Shown: positions 24,247 to 35,754 of the stretch, piece after piece
Position numbering within the stretch: position 1 is the first letter of the stretch
Layout: each line of letters begins with the position of its first letter
Origin: Inonotus obliquus
Lineage: Eukaryota > Basidiomycota > Agaricomycetes > Hymenochaetales > Hymenochaetaceae
NCBI GenBank assembly: GCA_032164295.1
Contig: JAJHTX010000011.1
Location: forward strand, 1,364,001 to 1,428,000
Reading direction: 5' to 3'
Length of the DNA: 64,000 nucleotides
The notes under the pieces: generated by a model
Told to the model about the DNA's origin: nothing
Database searches by the model: none
What the model saw: only the letters and a program-made list of their open reading frames with translations
Position numbers and translations under genes: made by a program

Positions 24247-24893
24247 TTACTCTATGAAAATAAGAAATAGTGGATCAGCTCCTGAATGAGATATTGACGT
24301 TGTCTGAGGACGTACCATGACGATTGCAGGAACCCATGCTAGAATAGTACCCGATCCGCTTTCGGATGGAGTATTCACGCAAGCGAATACTTTTTTCTGG
24401 AATAGAACCCTGTGAGCAAACAAACAAACAAACATGAAATGTACTGCCAACTACTGACCATATCACTGACCCTATCCATCATATCCTGAGCGTTATCCGA
24501 CGGCATGAAATGCAGCCCATCTCTCACCTCGCCAACAAACGGAATATACGTCTCAATCCATTTCTGAGGATACGTCGTCTGCACATCATACAAATCTACC
24601 TCCATCCCGACATGGAATCGTTCTATCCTATGACCGACAACGATACCCGGAAGCCATGGCATCCATTCCCGAAGACGCATGTTGAAGCGTCGTACTTCAA
24701 CCTGAGTACCGATAGGTATAGTCTGCCCTTGCGCAGAGGTCAATGCTCCCGGAAGGACGCGCGGCGTCGTACCAGGAGGTGGGAGCATACGAGATGGGAA
24801 ATGCGAAACCGGTGTAAGGAGCTGAGAGTGCCTGTTCTCTGGATGGGAACCGAAGACCGGAGTTAGGTGCGGGTTTGAAGGATAGATCAGCAT
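24247..24893 (-). CDS. Small protein of unknown function
   Basis: Two exons, 24459-24893 and 24247-24396, are joined across a 62-nt GT-AG intron that contains a (TTTG)n run. The product is 194 aa. The start is uncertain: an in-frame ATG at 25011-25013 would add 40 residues. I do not recognise the family. The middle (GTQVEVRRFNMRLREWMPWLPGIVVG) and the end (KVFACVNTPSESGSGTIL then AWVPAIVMV) each look like a small barrel of the SH3/Tudor kind, with a repeated W-x-P-[GA]-I-V pattern. That reading is inference only. There is no signal peptide or membrane segment. Confidence 0.5.
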
Positions 24894-27245
24894 CTTCAAG
24901 ATGATAGCGACCTCAGACGAAATAGTATGTAAGATATGTGAGAGACGGATGAAGACGAGGGCTGGTCGACGTCTAAGGATACCAAATAGGCTAAGCGGTA
25001 CGCGAGCTCGCAAAATCTAGAGGGGAGGAACAACAGACGAGGAAAGAAGTGCGGGGTTCCTCAGGACGGTAGACAGACCGTCAATAAATAGAGAAACTTT
25101 TGATTGTCTTTCTCTCGTCAAGAGTCAATTTCAATAACCGTTTGCGCATGTTTGGTTCCGCGACGCCGGTCATTTTGTGTTTCCAGCTTCGGATAAGGTT
25201 TTTCGCTCGGCCTTAAGGGACCCTTTGGCACGCTAGCATTGTCATTGTGCGTGTACCCACACTCGGAAATGCCAAAGGGAAAAAAAACTAGGAAAAGGCA
25301 ATTCAGTTCCAGTCTACGATCGGACAAAAAAGCCAGATAGTGATAGTGGGATCTGAAGCGAAGTCAACTGGAGGCAAAATTGATCTGGCCCAGGCAGATG
25401 GGCTGCTATCAGAGATAATAGAACAGGAGCCGCGCAGGTTACTCGAGCGGCGGTGTCAGACAAAAGACAAAAGGCTGGGGTTCATACGTTCGAAAGTCGG
25501 ACTCACTACGCCCATAGCCATAGGTTACGCTGTGAAGTGTATGGCCTCGTGCCTACATTCCGACTGTTCTTATTGTTATTGTGGGATCAAACCGTGTTTT
25601 TTGTCATGGCTGCACTTTGATCCCACACCGTGTGACTCTATACTGAGTCTGAAACACGTTCTGCATAATTAGCCTTCATTTGTGTTGATCGTAAGCATTG
25701 CGGTCTGTAAGTAGGAGAATTGTAATCGGTCGACTCACAAGGGTAGTCAAGGAGAGAAAGCAACGAGGATCGGCGCTCGACATTCACGACTCCTTTTTAG
25801 GCAAGACTTACTCTATTTGGCTATCTCCTCCCATCCCGTGACTCGAATCAAATAAATAAAAAAACTTTGCAGATCTCAAATTCTCACGGCTGATCTAAAC
25901 ATGGAACTTTGGGTCGATCCACACTTGAGCTCACACCGTCCAGTCTAGTTCCGCCGGCTCTCCTGTCTCCTGTAACTCATGACTCACGTTTGCCTCCTTT
26001 TCTTGCACAGAGTTGACTCAGACTCGAGCTTCATACTCCGAAGCCTTCTCATATCGGCGCAAGAATGCAATTGACCAGGATGACGCGTACACTAGCAACT
26101 TGAAGGCCTTCTGCACTGCACAACGGGACCGACTATTCTCTCTTCTTCCATCGTTCTCACAATAATATGGAAGGCTGGATATCAATAGGCGCGGTCCATT
26201 CATAGGACTGATTAACGCCCTTGGTGACGTTAGATCGAGGATGTGATTCTAGTTGTCTGATAGGCGCTTAGGCCTTGATACCCTGATAGCGCGGCAACAG
26301 TTCATCAAAGTCATTGCACTGACTGAGGCGCCTGAAGCTGGTAGTAAAATCTATCTCTAGCTCCCTCTGATTCTGGGCCTTGAACAGCGGATAATTACTT
26401 GTTCCGAGTTCCAAGTCGCCGCCTGCGCCTGAGGATAGTGCGGCGGGATACGTGGCTCGTCTCTCTGATCGGATTAACAATAAGAATCTTTGCTGTGATT
26501 CTCGGTGAGACAGCTACGGTCTCTCTCGGTGGTTCCTTTCTAAGCCACATGAAGTTGGAGAGAAGGAGAAGAGAAATTTGTAAATCTACTCGCTCGTACT
26601 CCACGAAAAACTGCCTAGGCGCTGTCCGGACAGGACGAATTTACCTTGGCTGCACCATGCACGAGGTACTCTTGTTCTGTGATGTTTTCCCTACGATCAC
26701 GAGTCTGTCTCAGCAACGGCAAAAACGATCGCCATTCGGTTGGCAAGGCCAACAATGGCTATTATCTCTCCTTGTACTTGGTTGGGTCAGTCGGAAACAT
26801 TACACATATGTAATGCTAACATACTACATCTAAATGATTGTTCCAATATGTCTTAGCTCCAGGACCGCGTAGAAATTCGATTACATCCACATACATGGGT
26901 GAGATCAAGAATGCTCACCTGAATCTTGAGTTATTAAACCTTGTCCCCCAAATTTTACTTCCTCGACAAGGACATGCAATGCTGGCATGCTTTAGAAGTG
27001 CGGACGAGCAAGGCACACGCATTGGGGGTTCGTTTGCAAGTGTCTATAGGTGCAGTGTATAATACAGTGGGAACGATACAAGACATAACTCATGCAAATG
27101 CAAATGGAAACGAGAAACGACAGAATGTTTCACGAAGAACGTATCTCGAAGAAGGAATAAATATCACCAAACCCATGTACTGGTAAAAACGTTTCGACAA
27201 TATCCAGAGTCGCATTCTGAAATTGTGGGGTCGGCGGTGTTGCTA
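24894..27245. other. Spacer, no gene recognised
   Basis: Open frames at 25,340-25,672 (plus) and 26,399-26,833 (plus) have no motif, no codon pattern that stands out and no splice partners. No RNA gene or repeat was seen. Confidence 0.35.
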
Positions 27246-28784
27246 TCAATGTCCACGCTCCGTTAGCCACCGGATTATGATGTCGCTGAAGAACGAAAAA
27301 CGAGGTAATGGTGAGAGACACGGAGGCATGAACAAAATAGGTATCAGGTGCATTTTTGGGCGTGGGCGGCGTATGGAGCATGATATTAGGGTTTGCCAAG
27401 TCGGGTCGGATCCGGATCAAGCAGACAAAGATTCCGGATTCGCGAAACGGCCAGAGTGACCACCAAGTCGTAGAGTGGAGTGCGTTCGGTGGCCGCGTCA
27501 TCGGGAGCAAATTTTTACATTTCATGGGGATTTCAGGGCGGACGCTTGTTTGAGCAACTCGAGTGAAATAGGAAGGATGAAGGGATGCTTACAGGTTATG
27601 CTGTTCCTTCATTGAACACTAGAAGACATAAGCCATGCTCAGTCTGATGATGAAGGTGGGGTAATACGAAAAGCGAGTGCGTACTGAATAACACTGCAAA
27701 TATGAAAGTTATTAGAACACAAGAGAGCTACAAATTAGAACAACGAGATGGACCCACAGAAACTGTCCGACCCTGTATCTTGTCCAGTTGTCTATCAAGA
27801 CCAATTAACTCGTCAGCATTATTTGTTATTGTGGTGGCACGTTGATCGCAAGGCCGCGGATCACGGTGCAAGACAAGAGCAGGAAGGACGACCCACAGTG
27901 CTACAATGAGCTCCTCAACGCTTGCAGGTTTGAGGTGAACAAGATCGCATTTGTTGCCGAGCTGCGGAACAAATCAAGGGTGGGAATGTGGCGGAGCGGT
28001 AGTAGGCAGTGAACGAATGCTACATGGTCAGAGCTATACAGAAAAGGGCGAGGACGGATCATAAACGCACCACAAGGAGAGGCACGCCGGCAAGCTGAGA
28101 ACTCGAGAGGAGTGAATGTAACTCGAATCGCGCTGAGTCGAATTTGTCCCTCTACGTGACGGCATGTGGAAATGCGCAGAGGTAAAGCGATACGTACAAT
28201 TAGAACAACTCGGCGCAACGAAAGAGCGGAGCAGTGCTTACATCGGTAGAATCCACTACAAATCTAGTGCATTCCAAGTGAAGACAGTTAGAATCCGCCC
28301 GAAAAGGGAAGCAGAATCGCGAGACACGCGCACTAACACGATTGCGTCGTTTCCCTTGCAGTACCGTTCCCACATCGAACGGAATTTCGGCTGCCCTATA
28401 CGATAACAATTGTCATACATCTGGATGGTCAAGCCTCCAACCGAACGCACCTGCAACGTCCCATACTCGCATCGTCACATTACCCTTGCGAACTCTGCGC
28501 AAGTTGAAAGCAACCGTAGGTACGGTATCCTCAACCCACTGATAGCGCCCGACATCGATAAGCTAGGTCAATGCTAGGTCCGCAAGCTGCAGAACGCACC
28601 TGTCCCTGCACTAGTACGTTCACAAATGATGTCTTCCCCGACGCCTGATAATGCGACTGATTGAGCGAGCAGACACCATACTCAGTAAAAGGAGGCTGAC
28701 CTGGAGACCAACAATGCTAATTTCCGCATTTTTCGAGAAGAAGAAACTGGCAAGCCACTGGAAGACGCTGGAGAAGAAGGCCAT
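27246..28784 (-). CDS. ARL8: ARL8-type small GTPase
   Basis: This is an Arf-like GTPase of the Arl8 group, which in animals and plants sits on lysosome or vacuole membranes. Eleven exons (28701-28784, 28600-28644, 28451-28538, 28338-28395, 28242-28263, 28071-28151, 27897-27961, 27758-27791, 27685-27693, 27593-27618, 27246-27285) give 183 aa, against about 186 for the family; all phases agree. The amphipathic N-terminus [16 protein letters not shown] is followed by G1 GLQASGKTS, switch 1 TVPTVAFN, G3 WDVAGQ, the Arl8 signature [19 protein letters not shown]4 NKCD and the C-terminal RWL. Exon 9 has only 9 nt (Cys-Tyr-Ser). The last intron is unusually long at 307 nt, which makes the final 13 codons the least certain part. 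Confidence 0.88.
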
Positions 28785-28995
28785 GGATGATGATGGACAC
28801 GGCAACAACGGCAATGCGGACCAGGTAGCCATTCCAAAATAGGCAGCTGATCGACGCACACTGATCTGCGTGGCTGACTCACTCAGGCGCCAAATGCCAC
28901 ATCGAGTCGAGTCAACACAACTTCATACTGAACACAAACATCACATCGAGTCGTCCGCCTACTGCAAGCACAAACAGTTCGAGCTCATCGACGTA
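28785..28995. promoter_or_regulatory. Divergent promoter region, ARL8 and F-box gene
   Basis: 211 bases separate the two head-to-head starts. No individual box can be named with confidence. Confidence 0.35.
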
Positions 28996-30685
28996 ATGGT
29001 CCAGCTCACGGACATTCCCCTGGATATATTACGCAAATGTCTGTTTGAGCTGGATGTAAACGATATCTTGTGCACGGAAAGGGTGAGTGTTCGTACCATC
29101 GCCGTCATCAAGTTCACTGATAGGCGTAGACCTGTAAGCGTGCTCGCGACGCCATCGTAAATCGTCATTTTTGGCTCTAAAAGCTGAATGACCTTGACCC
29201 AATTCACGCTCCTGACCTTCCGCCGTGTATTGATCCAACCACGCTAACATATTTGGAGCTTCGCAGCACTGTCGTCAGAGCTTTCCGCTCCCGCTATCTT
29301 ATGATGAGTGAACCACTCCCAATTGTACGATACGTCAAATCGAAAACGGCCACTATCCGGTATCGTCCGGGTGGACGCTTCAATAACAATCATTTTCAAC
29401 GTTGTTCAGTCAAGATTGTACCCGGCGGTCGATATCTTTCCGCTCATTGTATTTCGAGCCTTTCCCGCTATGAACTTCGCCTTCTTGATCTTGAAGATCA
29501 AGGCAAATGCGTCTGGTCGCTTTCCCATACCTCCTTTCCGGAGGCTTCAGGAGAGTCTTATCTGTTGGCCGAATATGCTTTTGATCTTCATCTAGATGGT
29601 AGTCTTACCCTGGTTCTACTGGTGATCGGCGTGCGTATATCAACTCCCACCGGTTGCGTATTCGTTATCTTGACATTTTTCTATCAATAGCATCATTCCA
29701 ACTGCGTCAAAGCTTTTAAGTTCGATCCACTAGTTGGAGAAGCTGTTGCAGTACAGTAAATACTAACTACCTCCTTAAAACCCCGATCGCCAATTAATAC
29801 CTTTCTCCAGTGCTGCGCGATGTCCGGGAGATTTGCAGCGTTTGAAGCCAGTGAGGAAATAGTTATCGTTGATTGTGAAAAGAAAAAGGTCGTTAAACTT
29901 TGGGTTTGTTCTTGATGTTAACTATCTATTTTCGATCGAACTAATCTGTATTCCCTCACAGTTAACCGGATCCAACCCTCGTCAGCTTCATATTTGGAAC
30001 GATCATCTGTTTTTCATCAATGCTACAAGTTTCGAATTTGACTCGTTACGCGTGCTCTCTTTGCGACAAGCAACGTCATGACCACCGTCTCACGGATCTA
30101 TTGAAATTAGCTCAGAATCCATGGCCATTTTCGATATCCGATTATATACGGACGAAGAACTGAGTCAAAAACTGAGTTTTATGGCTTTCTCGGTGTATGA
30201 GTACCCAAATCGCTGTGAGTCGGACGCTGTCGTTGTCTCAATTATCGGCATTGCACGCAATGGACGAAAGGTTCTTTATATATCATCCCGATTCATTCCC
30301 AGCGCATTACAGTCTAACCTCGCAATTGTCCCGTTCACTCCGTGTTCTCTTCAGAGGGTACAAAACCTGTGGTATGTTCGTGTTAGATTCTCACGGACGC
30401 CCCGTCATGCGTCGCCTCATGTGTAGCAAGTCCTCCGATGTTTCCGCGCCGGCATCGCCCTTCGAATGTGAAAGGAACATAGATGCGCGGCTAAATGACT
30501 ACATCGAGCCGTATAGTAATGCGATAGTTCGTACAAGAAAGCGAGGACGTTGGAAACATGATCTGGAGTTATACCGTCCGATCGGGTCTCTAGAGCCCAT
30601 GCGTCCGGAACCCACTCCCATCAGGAAGGTTCACAAGTACATTTCCCATTTATTCTCAGGCTGGAGTAGCAGGCTATTCTCGTGA
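28996..30685 (+). pseudogene. F-box / beta-propeller-like protein, interrupted
   Basis: Exon 1 (28996-29082) encodes an F-box, LTDIPLDILRKCLFELDVND. Exon 2 (29130-29630) continues with the agaric pattern DLDPIHAPDLPP, then propeller-like strands. Exons 29691-29750, 29811-29903 and 29962 onward follow, with introns of 47-60 nt. Three lesions interrupt it. TAA at 29178-29180 stands where the family would have Lys (HFWL*KLNDL). An in-frame TGA lies at 30079-30081. A one-base frame change near 30,265 comes before the last segment (to 30,685). F-box proteins normally recruit substrates to SCF ubiquitin ligases. The stops could be skipped only by introns I cannot see, so I call it a recent pseudogene. 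Confidence 0.7.
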
Positions 30686-30784
30686 GAATTATTCTGTACG
30701 TTCGAACTTCAATTGCATTTGTATAGCCTGACGTTCTAAGCGTGATTATCCAGACTGCTTTTCCTTGGTACTCAGTTCGAAGAT

Positions 30785-32072
30785 TCACCGACCCATCCAA
30801 CCACCATCGACCACAAGTGTCTCTCCACAGACGTATTCCGATGCACGACTTGCTAGGAAGATAATCGCGCCCTCGAAGTCCTCTGGGGTACCCCAGCGTC
30901 CTGCTGGAATACGCTCCAAGATCTGACGTGCCCGTGTCGGGTTCGCAATCAATGCTGTGTTCATCTGCCGAATGAAAGAAGTTTAGTTAGTGTACGACCT
31001 GTAAAGCTGATGGACTGACATCGGTATCAATGTAGCCTGGCGCAATGCTAAACATATGTATTTATCATCTGCTGACTCTATACATATCCAGAGATACGTT
31101 ACTTGCCAGTTGACGTTTATCCCCTTCGAGCTCCACTCATTCGAGAATGCTTTTGTCTTTCGGCAAGTTTGATTTAGAAGGCATATGGAAGGCAACTGGC
31201 TGGCTTACTATTCCGAGAATTCCATGCTTCGCAGCCGCGTATGCAGGTACCGTGAAGCCCCCTGCGTCGTATCGTACATGAATCTTTGTTTGGATTTGAA
31301 TTTTGGTGGGAACAGTGAAAACGCACCTTGAAAAGATAGCAGGCTAGCGATGTTGATTATCTTTCCTCGTGGAAGTGATGAGGTATTGTCACCACTACTC
31401 TCCCGACGCTCCAGAATATGTCGACCAACATCTCGACATAGTGTCCAAACTGTGCCGAGGTTTACTTGAAGTACCTTGAATGCAATTCCTGGTCTATCAG
31501 TAAGCTCCAAAATGGAGCCGAATGTTGAACACACCTCTTGCCAATCGTCATCAGGGAATAGATGCGCCGGATGCCTAAAGGATGCAATCAGTCAACAAAT
31601 GCCGTTGTATCGTGGCAAGGAGGGTCACCTTCGTTGTATACCACCACAGTTGACGAGGATGTCGATATTGAGACCGAGACCACCCTCTGATTCAGGTGAT
31701 GAGATGCGATTCACCACACTTCCGACTTGTTCCCGTGAAGATAGGTCACACGTTACGATCCATGCTTTTCTGCCTATATCACGAATTTTTGTTGCGGTAG
31801 TTTGGTTACTTTCGTCCCTCTGATATAATGGGACGCAATAATCCAGTCAAGTATTCGTTAAGTGTGAAAATATTCAATTACCTGAATGAGTATGATATCT
31901 GCTCCGGCATTGGCCAGCGCTAGTGCAAGGGTTTGTCCGATTCCTCTTGTACCTCCTCTGTGTTTTACGATTAGCATTGCCGGAAGCCAGCCTTCATTTA
32001 CAGTGCCTACGTTAATACCGCGACTTTGCCCTCGACGGAGAACAACGATTCCAGATATGAGCTTTGGGACAT
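30785..32072 (-). CDS. Short-chain dehydrogenase, KduD / gluconate 5-DH type
   Basis: This is an NAD(P)-dependent oxidoreductase with a Rossmann fold. Nine exons (32011-32072, 31882-31957, 31629-31819, 31535-31574, 31327-31474, 31209-31261, 31107-31156, 31020-31047, 30785-30964) give 275 aa, in phase throughout. It has the cofactor loop TGGTRGIG at 21-28, VNCGGI, catalytic Ser167 ([10 protein letters not shown]), Tyr180 and Lys184 (YAAAK), [10 protein letters not shown], and the C-terminal [14 protein letters not shown]...VVDGGWMGR. That C-terminal end is characteristic of 2-dehydro-3-deoxy-gluconate/gluconate dehydrogenases. The substrate is inferred, possibly uronate or gluconate breakdown. 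Intron 7 (31048-31106) has a GC donor (GCAAGT). Confidence 0.9.
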
Positions 32073-32940
32073 GACGAGGTCTAACCTATTCAGTTAATTG
32101 CTCAAGTAGATGGAAATATAGAGGAAGTGGGGTGGGCGATTTGGATGATTGCCAGCACGATGAATCGTCTTTAAGGTCACTTAGCAGCCGGACGCTCGGA
32201 CCGCGCATCCCGAGACATAAAGTTTCCGTCGATAACCGAACGGAAGCAAATTCATCTCGGGACTTTGCACCGTTATCATACGAACCATCGCGAGAGAAAT
32301 ATACAGCGGAGTTAGAGACAAGTATGAGAAGTGCAGTCGGCATCTCTGTGGCGATAACGGACATCAAGTCGTTTGCTCCAAATCGCGAACAGCTAGGCAA
32401 CGATATCACCAGATGGAACCTGGAAATAATCCGTTTGTGAGTCAAAGCACAACAGACCAGTGGAGGAGAAAGTACAGACAAGGTGCGCTAGTAGCCCTTC
32501 ATCACTCCCCCGAGTAGAGCTCATGGAATGGGAAAAGGACGAGAAAAACCAACAGTCTAGCCCGACCAACTTGAACACAGGAGAGGATCCAATGGCTTAT
32601 GTAATACACTAATCAGGTACAGAACTGCATGGGACGGATATGGCAGTCACCATCATCTCGTCGAGATGCGAGGAATTTGGAGGCGGTGTTTGCAGCTTGG
32701 GAACGTCCTTCAATCATCAAGCGCATAATTATGGTGCGTGTGAAGTGGGCTCTTGCTGGGAGATAATGTCATCTTGTTCACGAAACTGACTCGTGCTCTG
32801 ACTCTTGCAAGAACGAGAAACTCTCTGCCACGACATTTCCTCCGGTTGAGCGAGCTACTGCCAAAGTCTACAATAGGATTTCGGTCGTTAGAGATGGAAG
32901 GTGCGCTTCTCTTGTCTGCGAAAGGCGCCATTGCATTTCT
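32073..32940. other. Spacer upstream of the dehydrogenase, no gene recognised
   Basis: Overlapping open frames lie on both strands (32,132-32,440 plus; 32,086-32,481 and 32,710-32,979 minus). None shows a motif. The SDR promoter must lie at its left end. Confidence 0.35.
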
Positions 32941-32949
32941 GATTTCGGC

Positions 32950-33840
32950 TTGGTCCATGTTGCAGACGAGGAACGTCAAGTAGAACCAAGAAAGCGATAC
33001 AAGTCGGACAACTCGAGGTGCTCTTACAGATGCCTCTCGATATATTTTGCGAGGTGCTTACGGTAAAATCCTTGTGAATACGGACCTCTGATCATCTCTT
33101 TCCCATCTTAGGTTGCTGGGCACCTGAGTCCACTTGACTTGCTCAAGATGTCGCGATCCTCCAAGGCCTTCCGTTCATTACTGACATCGAGAAGATCAAG
33201 AAGTATATGGCGTGCTGCGAGTTATGCGCTAGGAATGCCCGAATGCCCCCCTGAACTGAGCGAGATGCAGTACGCTGACCTGATATTTGGTAACAACTGC
33301 TATGTTAGTTCTTCCTTAATAATGCCGTTTTTATACTGAGTCCGTCTTTGGTCAGCTTTGTCCTGCTGGAAAAGCGAAGAGCACATACTTTTCTAACAAA
33401 CTTCGCCTTTGCAATAATTGCAGGGTTCAGAAGTAGGCTATTAGTAACGACAGCGTAATCGGAGCTGACAATGATCAACAGTATGGTTGTATTGCTTGGA
33501 CATGAAGAGCAGCATCTGAAGTGCGCAGGCATTTGGGAGATACTTCACCTCGAGAAGTTTCCTGGTTTGACTTATATCCAATAAGTCTGCTTGTCCTTCT
33601 GACACTTTCAATAGGTATGACTTGTTATTCCCTAAAGGAAGCGGCGTCTGTCTGGAAAGAACTGCACTCGTTTGAGACAGACTCTGACGAACAGAAAACA
33701 TTTATAGCGCGGAAGAGACGATCCGTCGTAGAAGCGAATATGGTTCGTAGATACCCACTCCCCTGAGATCACTCAGCTTATTGCCAGTCTACGTCGATCA
33801 AAGCTCGCAGAGAAAGTTCATGCATGGATTTACTCTTAGG
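32950..33840 (+). pseudogene. F-box protein of the Cys-pair agaric type, degraded
   Basis: A second F-box reads QLEVLLQMPLDIFCEVL, then after an intron VAGHLSPLDLLKMSRSSK and SRRSRSIWRAASYA, followed by MPECPPELSEMQYADLIFG. After another intron (about 33,303-33,355) comes a Cys-pair segment, LCPAGK...RLCNNC. This order (F-box, PP-P-L/W...LIFG, C-x2-C then RLC-x2-C) is a pattern I know from agaric F-box families. The frame ends at a TAG near 33,435. A last piece (SVWKELHSFETDSDEQKTFI, to about 33,840) stands in another frame. No convincing start codon was found. Probably a relic. Confidence 0.6.
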
Positions 33841-34370
33841 AGAACAGGAGCTAGGGCGGACTGTTGCAGTGGGTCGCAAGTACGGTGCAACTTTTCGTAT
33901 CTTTCGAGAATCGCTGGACTCTGACTGATGTATACAGCAATGGACATGGTCTATTATGAGATTTTGTAGACCACATTATAAATCAGCAGCATCACACTTC
34001 CATCCGCGCAATCCATCTTTAGTTCTATTTTCTCCGCATTGGCCGAAGCTATAGGTAAGAACCAGCATGAAGGATGCACCTGGACAAGGGCACATTCTCT
34101 CCGTTCTGCATGCACAGTGCCTCATGATAGTGTACATGTACATGTCTAAGTGATCTGATGCCTATTCCTTACAAGCGAAGGCAAATTGTGATATTCACGA
34201 GCCATGAAGTCCTGATACACGTAGAACTAGTACACGCGGACGTTGTTCGCCTCAAGGAGCCAGCCTCGGGAGAAACTTTGCAGGACTTGTGCGCTCGGTG
34301 ATGGGGGCTTCACGACGAGCAGTACCTCAGTTACCAGTCTAGCTAGACATCGACATGAACAGCAGAACTT
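33841..34370. other. Spacer, no gene recognised
   Basis: A TGTACATGTACATG alternating run lies near 34,130. There is nothing else of note. Confidence 0.3.
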
Positions 34371-34374
34371 CCAT

Positions 34375-35390
34375 CAGAGAACGGTACAGTTGCACAGGTG
34401 GCCCTGGAATCGGGTATGCGTCATTACCTGTTGGACACATATGGTGAGATGAGGTCAGGTTGAAAGGTTGATACTTACCATCATATACATCAAAGACTAT
34501 TCCTGGTGTATCCGGAGTGTAGGTACCAGGGAAGGACACCAGGTAGGATGACGGAGGTGTAGCTGTGCCGGAACCGGTAACCTCGAACTGTATGCACGAC
34601 GGAAATCGAGCACCCCTGGGATTATCTTTTCTTCACTTAGGTTGGCTATTGGTTGATCAGTGACGTACGGGTAATTAATTGATTGCACTAGAGGAACAGG
34701 TAAGTCGGCGAAGTGTTCAGAACCAAAACGTGTGCTGCGTACCCGTGCAAACAAATCCATGGCGAACAATGTATTGGCCTGGCTTGAGCGATGCGGAATG
34801 GTGAACGATGCTATACTATCTCTGGCGTGCGTACAGCAAGTCCGTTGCGGCCCATTCACCTGAAGCGGTTTTCCTGACTCAGCTACTTTGATCCACGCGT
34901 CAAATTATCCCTCGAGAATAAGATAATGTACGTACGCAGGTGTTTCAAAGGGTCTCACTCAGTTTTGGGCTGCCGCTCAGTAATGTGTAGTAGTAGTGGT
35001 CCACCAGGTTTTATACCAAAGAATACAGGTTGTGGACTTACAACATGCGAGTCAGGCCAAGTTGTCCAAGTGAGTCCAACAGTTTGATCCTGCGGGAGTA
35101 GTTCCGTAGATGGGAGCGGGTTCAATGTACGACTCTGGATCACCCATCTTACTCAATTAGAATTACATGCTGAACGGGCCATAGTCGATACGACGTCAAT
35201 CGGCGAGTGTAATAACGAGGTCGTTGATTCTTACCGTTCCCAGGCATTTTGCAGCTGATGCGCTTAGGTGAGGGATTCATACATGGGTCTTGATAAGGAA
35301 GGTGCCCAGTATACATCGTCCCCCTGCGTTAACTCCCTGGACGTATCCATGTCCTCGCACAGAAGTTAATGTAAACAGCGAAGCTATGTT
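34375..35390 (-). pseudogene. AA9 lytic polysaccharide monooxygenase, frameshifted relic
   Basis: AA9 enzymes are secreted copper enzymes that cut cellulose. The order of the family is kept on the minus strand. The mature N-terminus HGYVQG has the copper-binding His at 35349-35351, preceded by a signal-peptide remnant. Then come YTGHLPYQDP, PGNG, LTWTTWPDSHV with the second copper His, WIKVAESGK, SGEWAATDLLYA, LKPGQYIVRH, RFPSCIQFEVTGSGT, LVSFPGTYTPDTPGI and YPIPGPPV. These pieces stand in different frames: breaks occur after HGYVQGV, after ESGK, after LLYA (TAG) and near SFTIPH. At least four lesions are visible, and no start ATG is found (ATA where it is expected). It cannot encode the enzyme. 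Confidence 0.85.
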
Positions 35391-35754
35391 CTGAAGTTGG
35401 ATCAGAAAATAGGTACTCATACGACTGTTTGAGTGTAGTGACTGTAGTACTAGTGACTGACAATGCGATCCTTCTCAGGATCCGGTATGATACGCAGAAC
35501 ATCATACTATACTGCGGTACGTATTCCAGAATTGCACCTTTACCTTATATCATGTGAGTCCTTGAAATCGATCGAGAAAGGAAGGAATCTCGTCCCGAAA
35601 AGATTCTAAATTCGTATATTGAGTTGTGAGAATTTCACTCCAAATAAATCGGTAACGTGACCGTTTAGCTGTAAATCTTCCAGCTTGGCTAATGGCTTGA
35701 CAAACAACAAGTACACTACAACCTGGATCGCCGTACTACGGGACGCAGCCCAGG
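35391..35754. other. Spacer between AA9 relic and COG7
   Basis: The 5' regions of both genes lie here. No motif can be assigned. Confidence 0.3.

Noticed and set aside
26399..26833. 144-codon plus-strand frame with hydrophobic stretches
   Set aside because: No family motif, overlapping frames on the other strand, and no splice sites giving a longer protein.
27130..27525. 131-codon minus-strand frame
   Set aside because: Best explained as read-through of the last long intron and final exon of the ARL8 gene.
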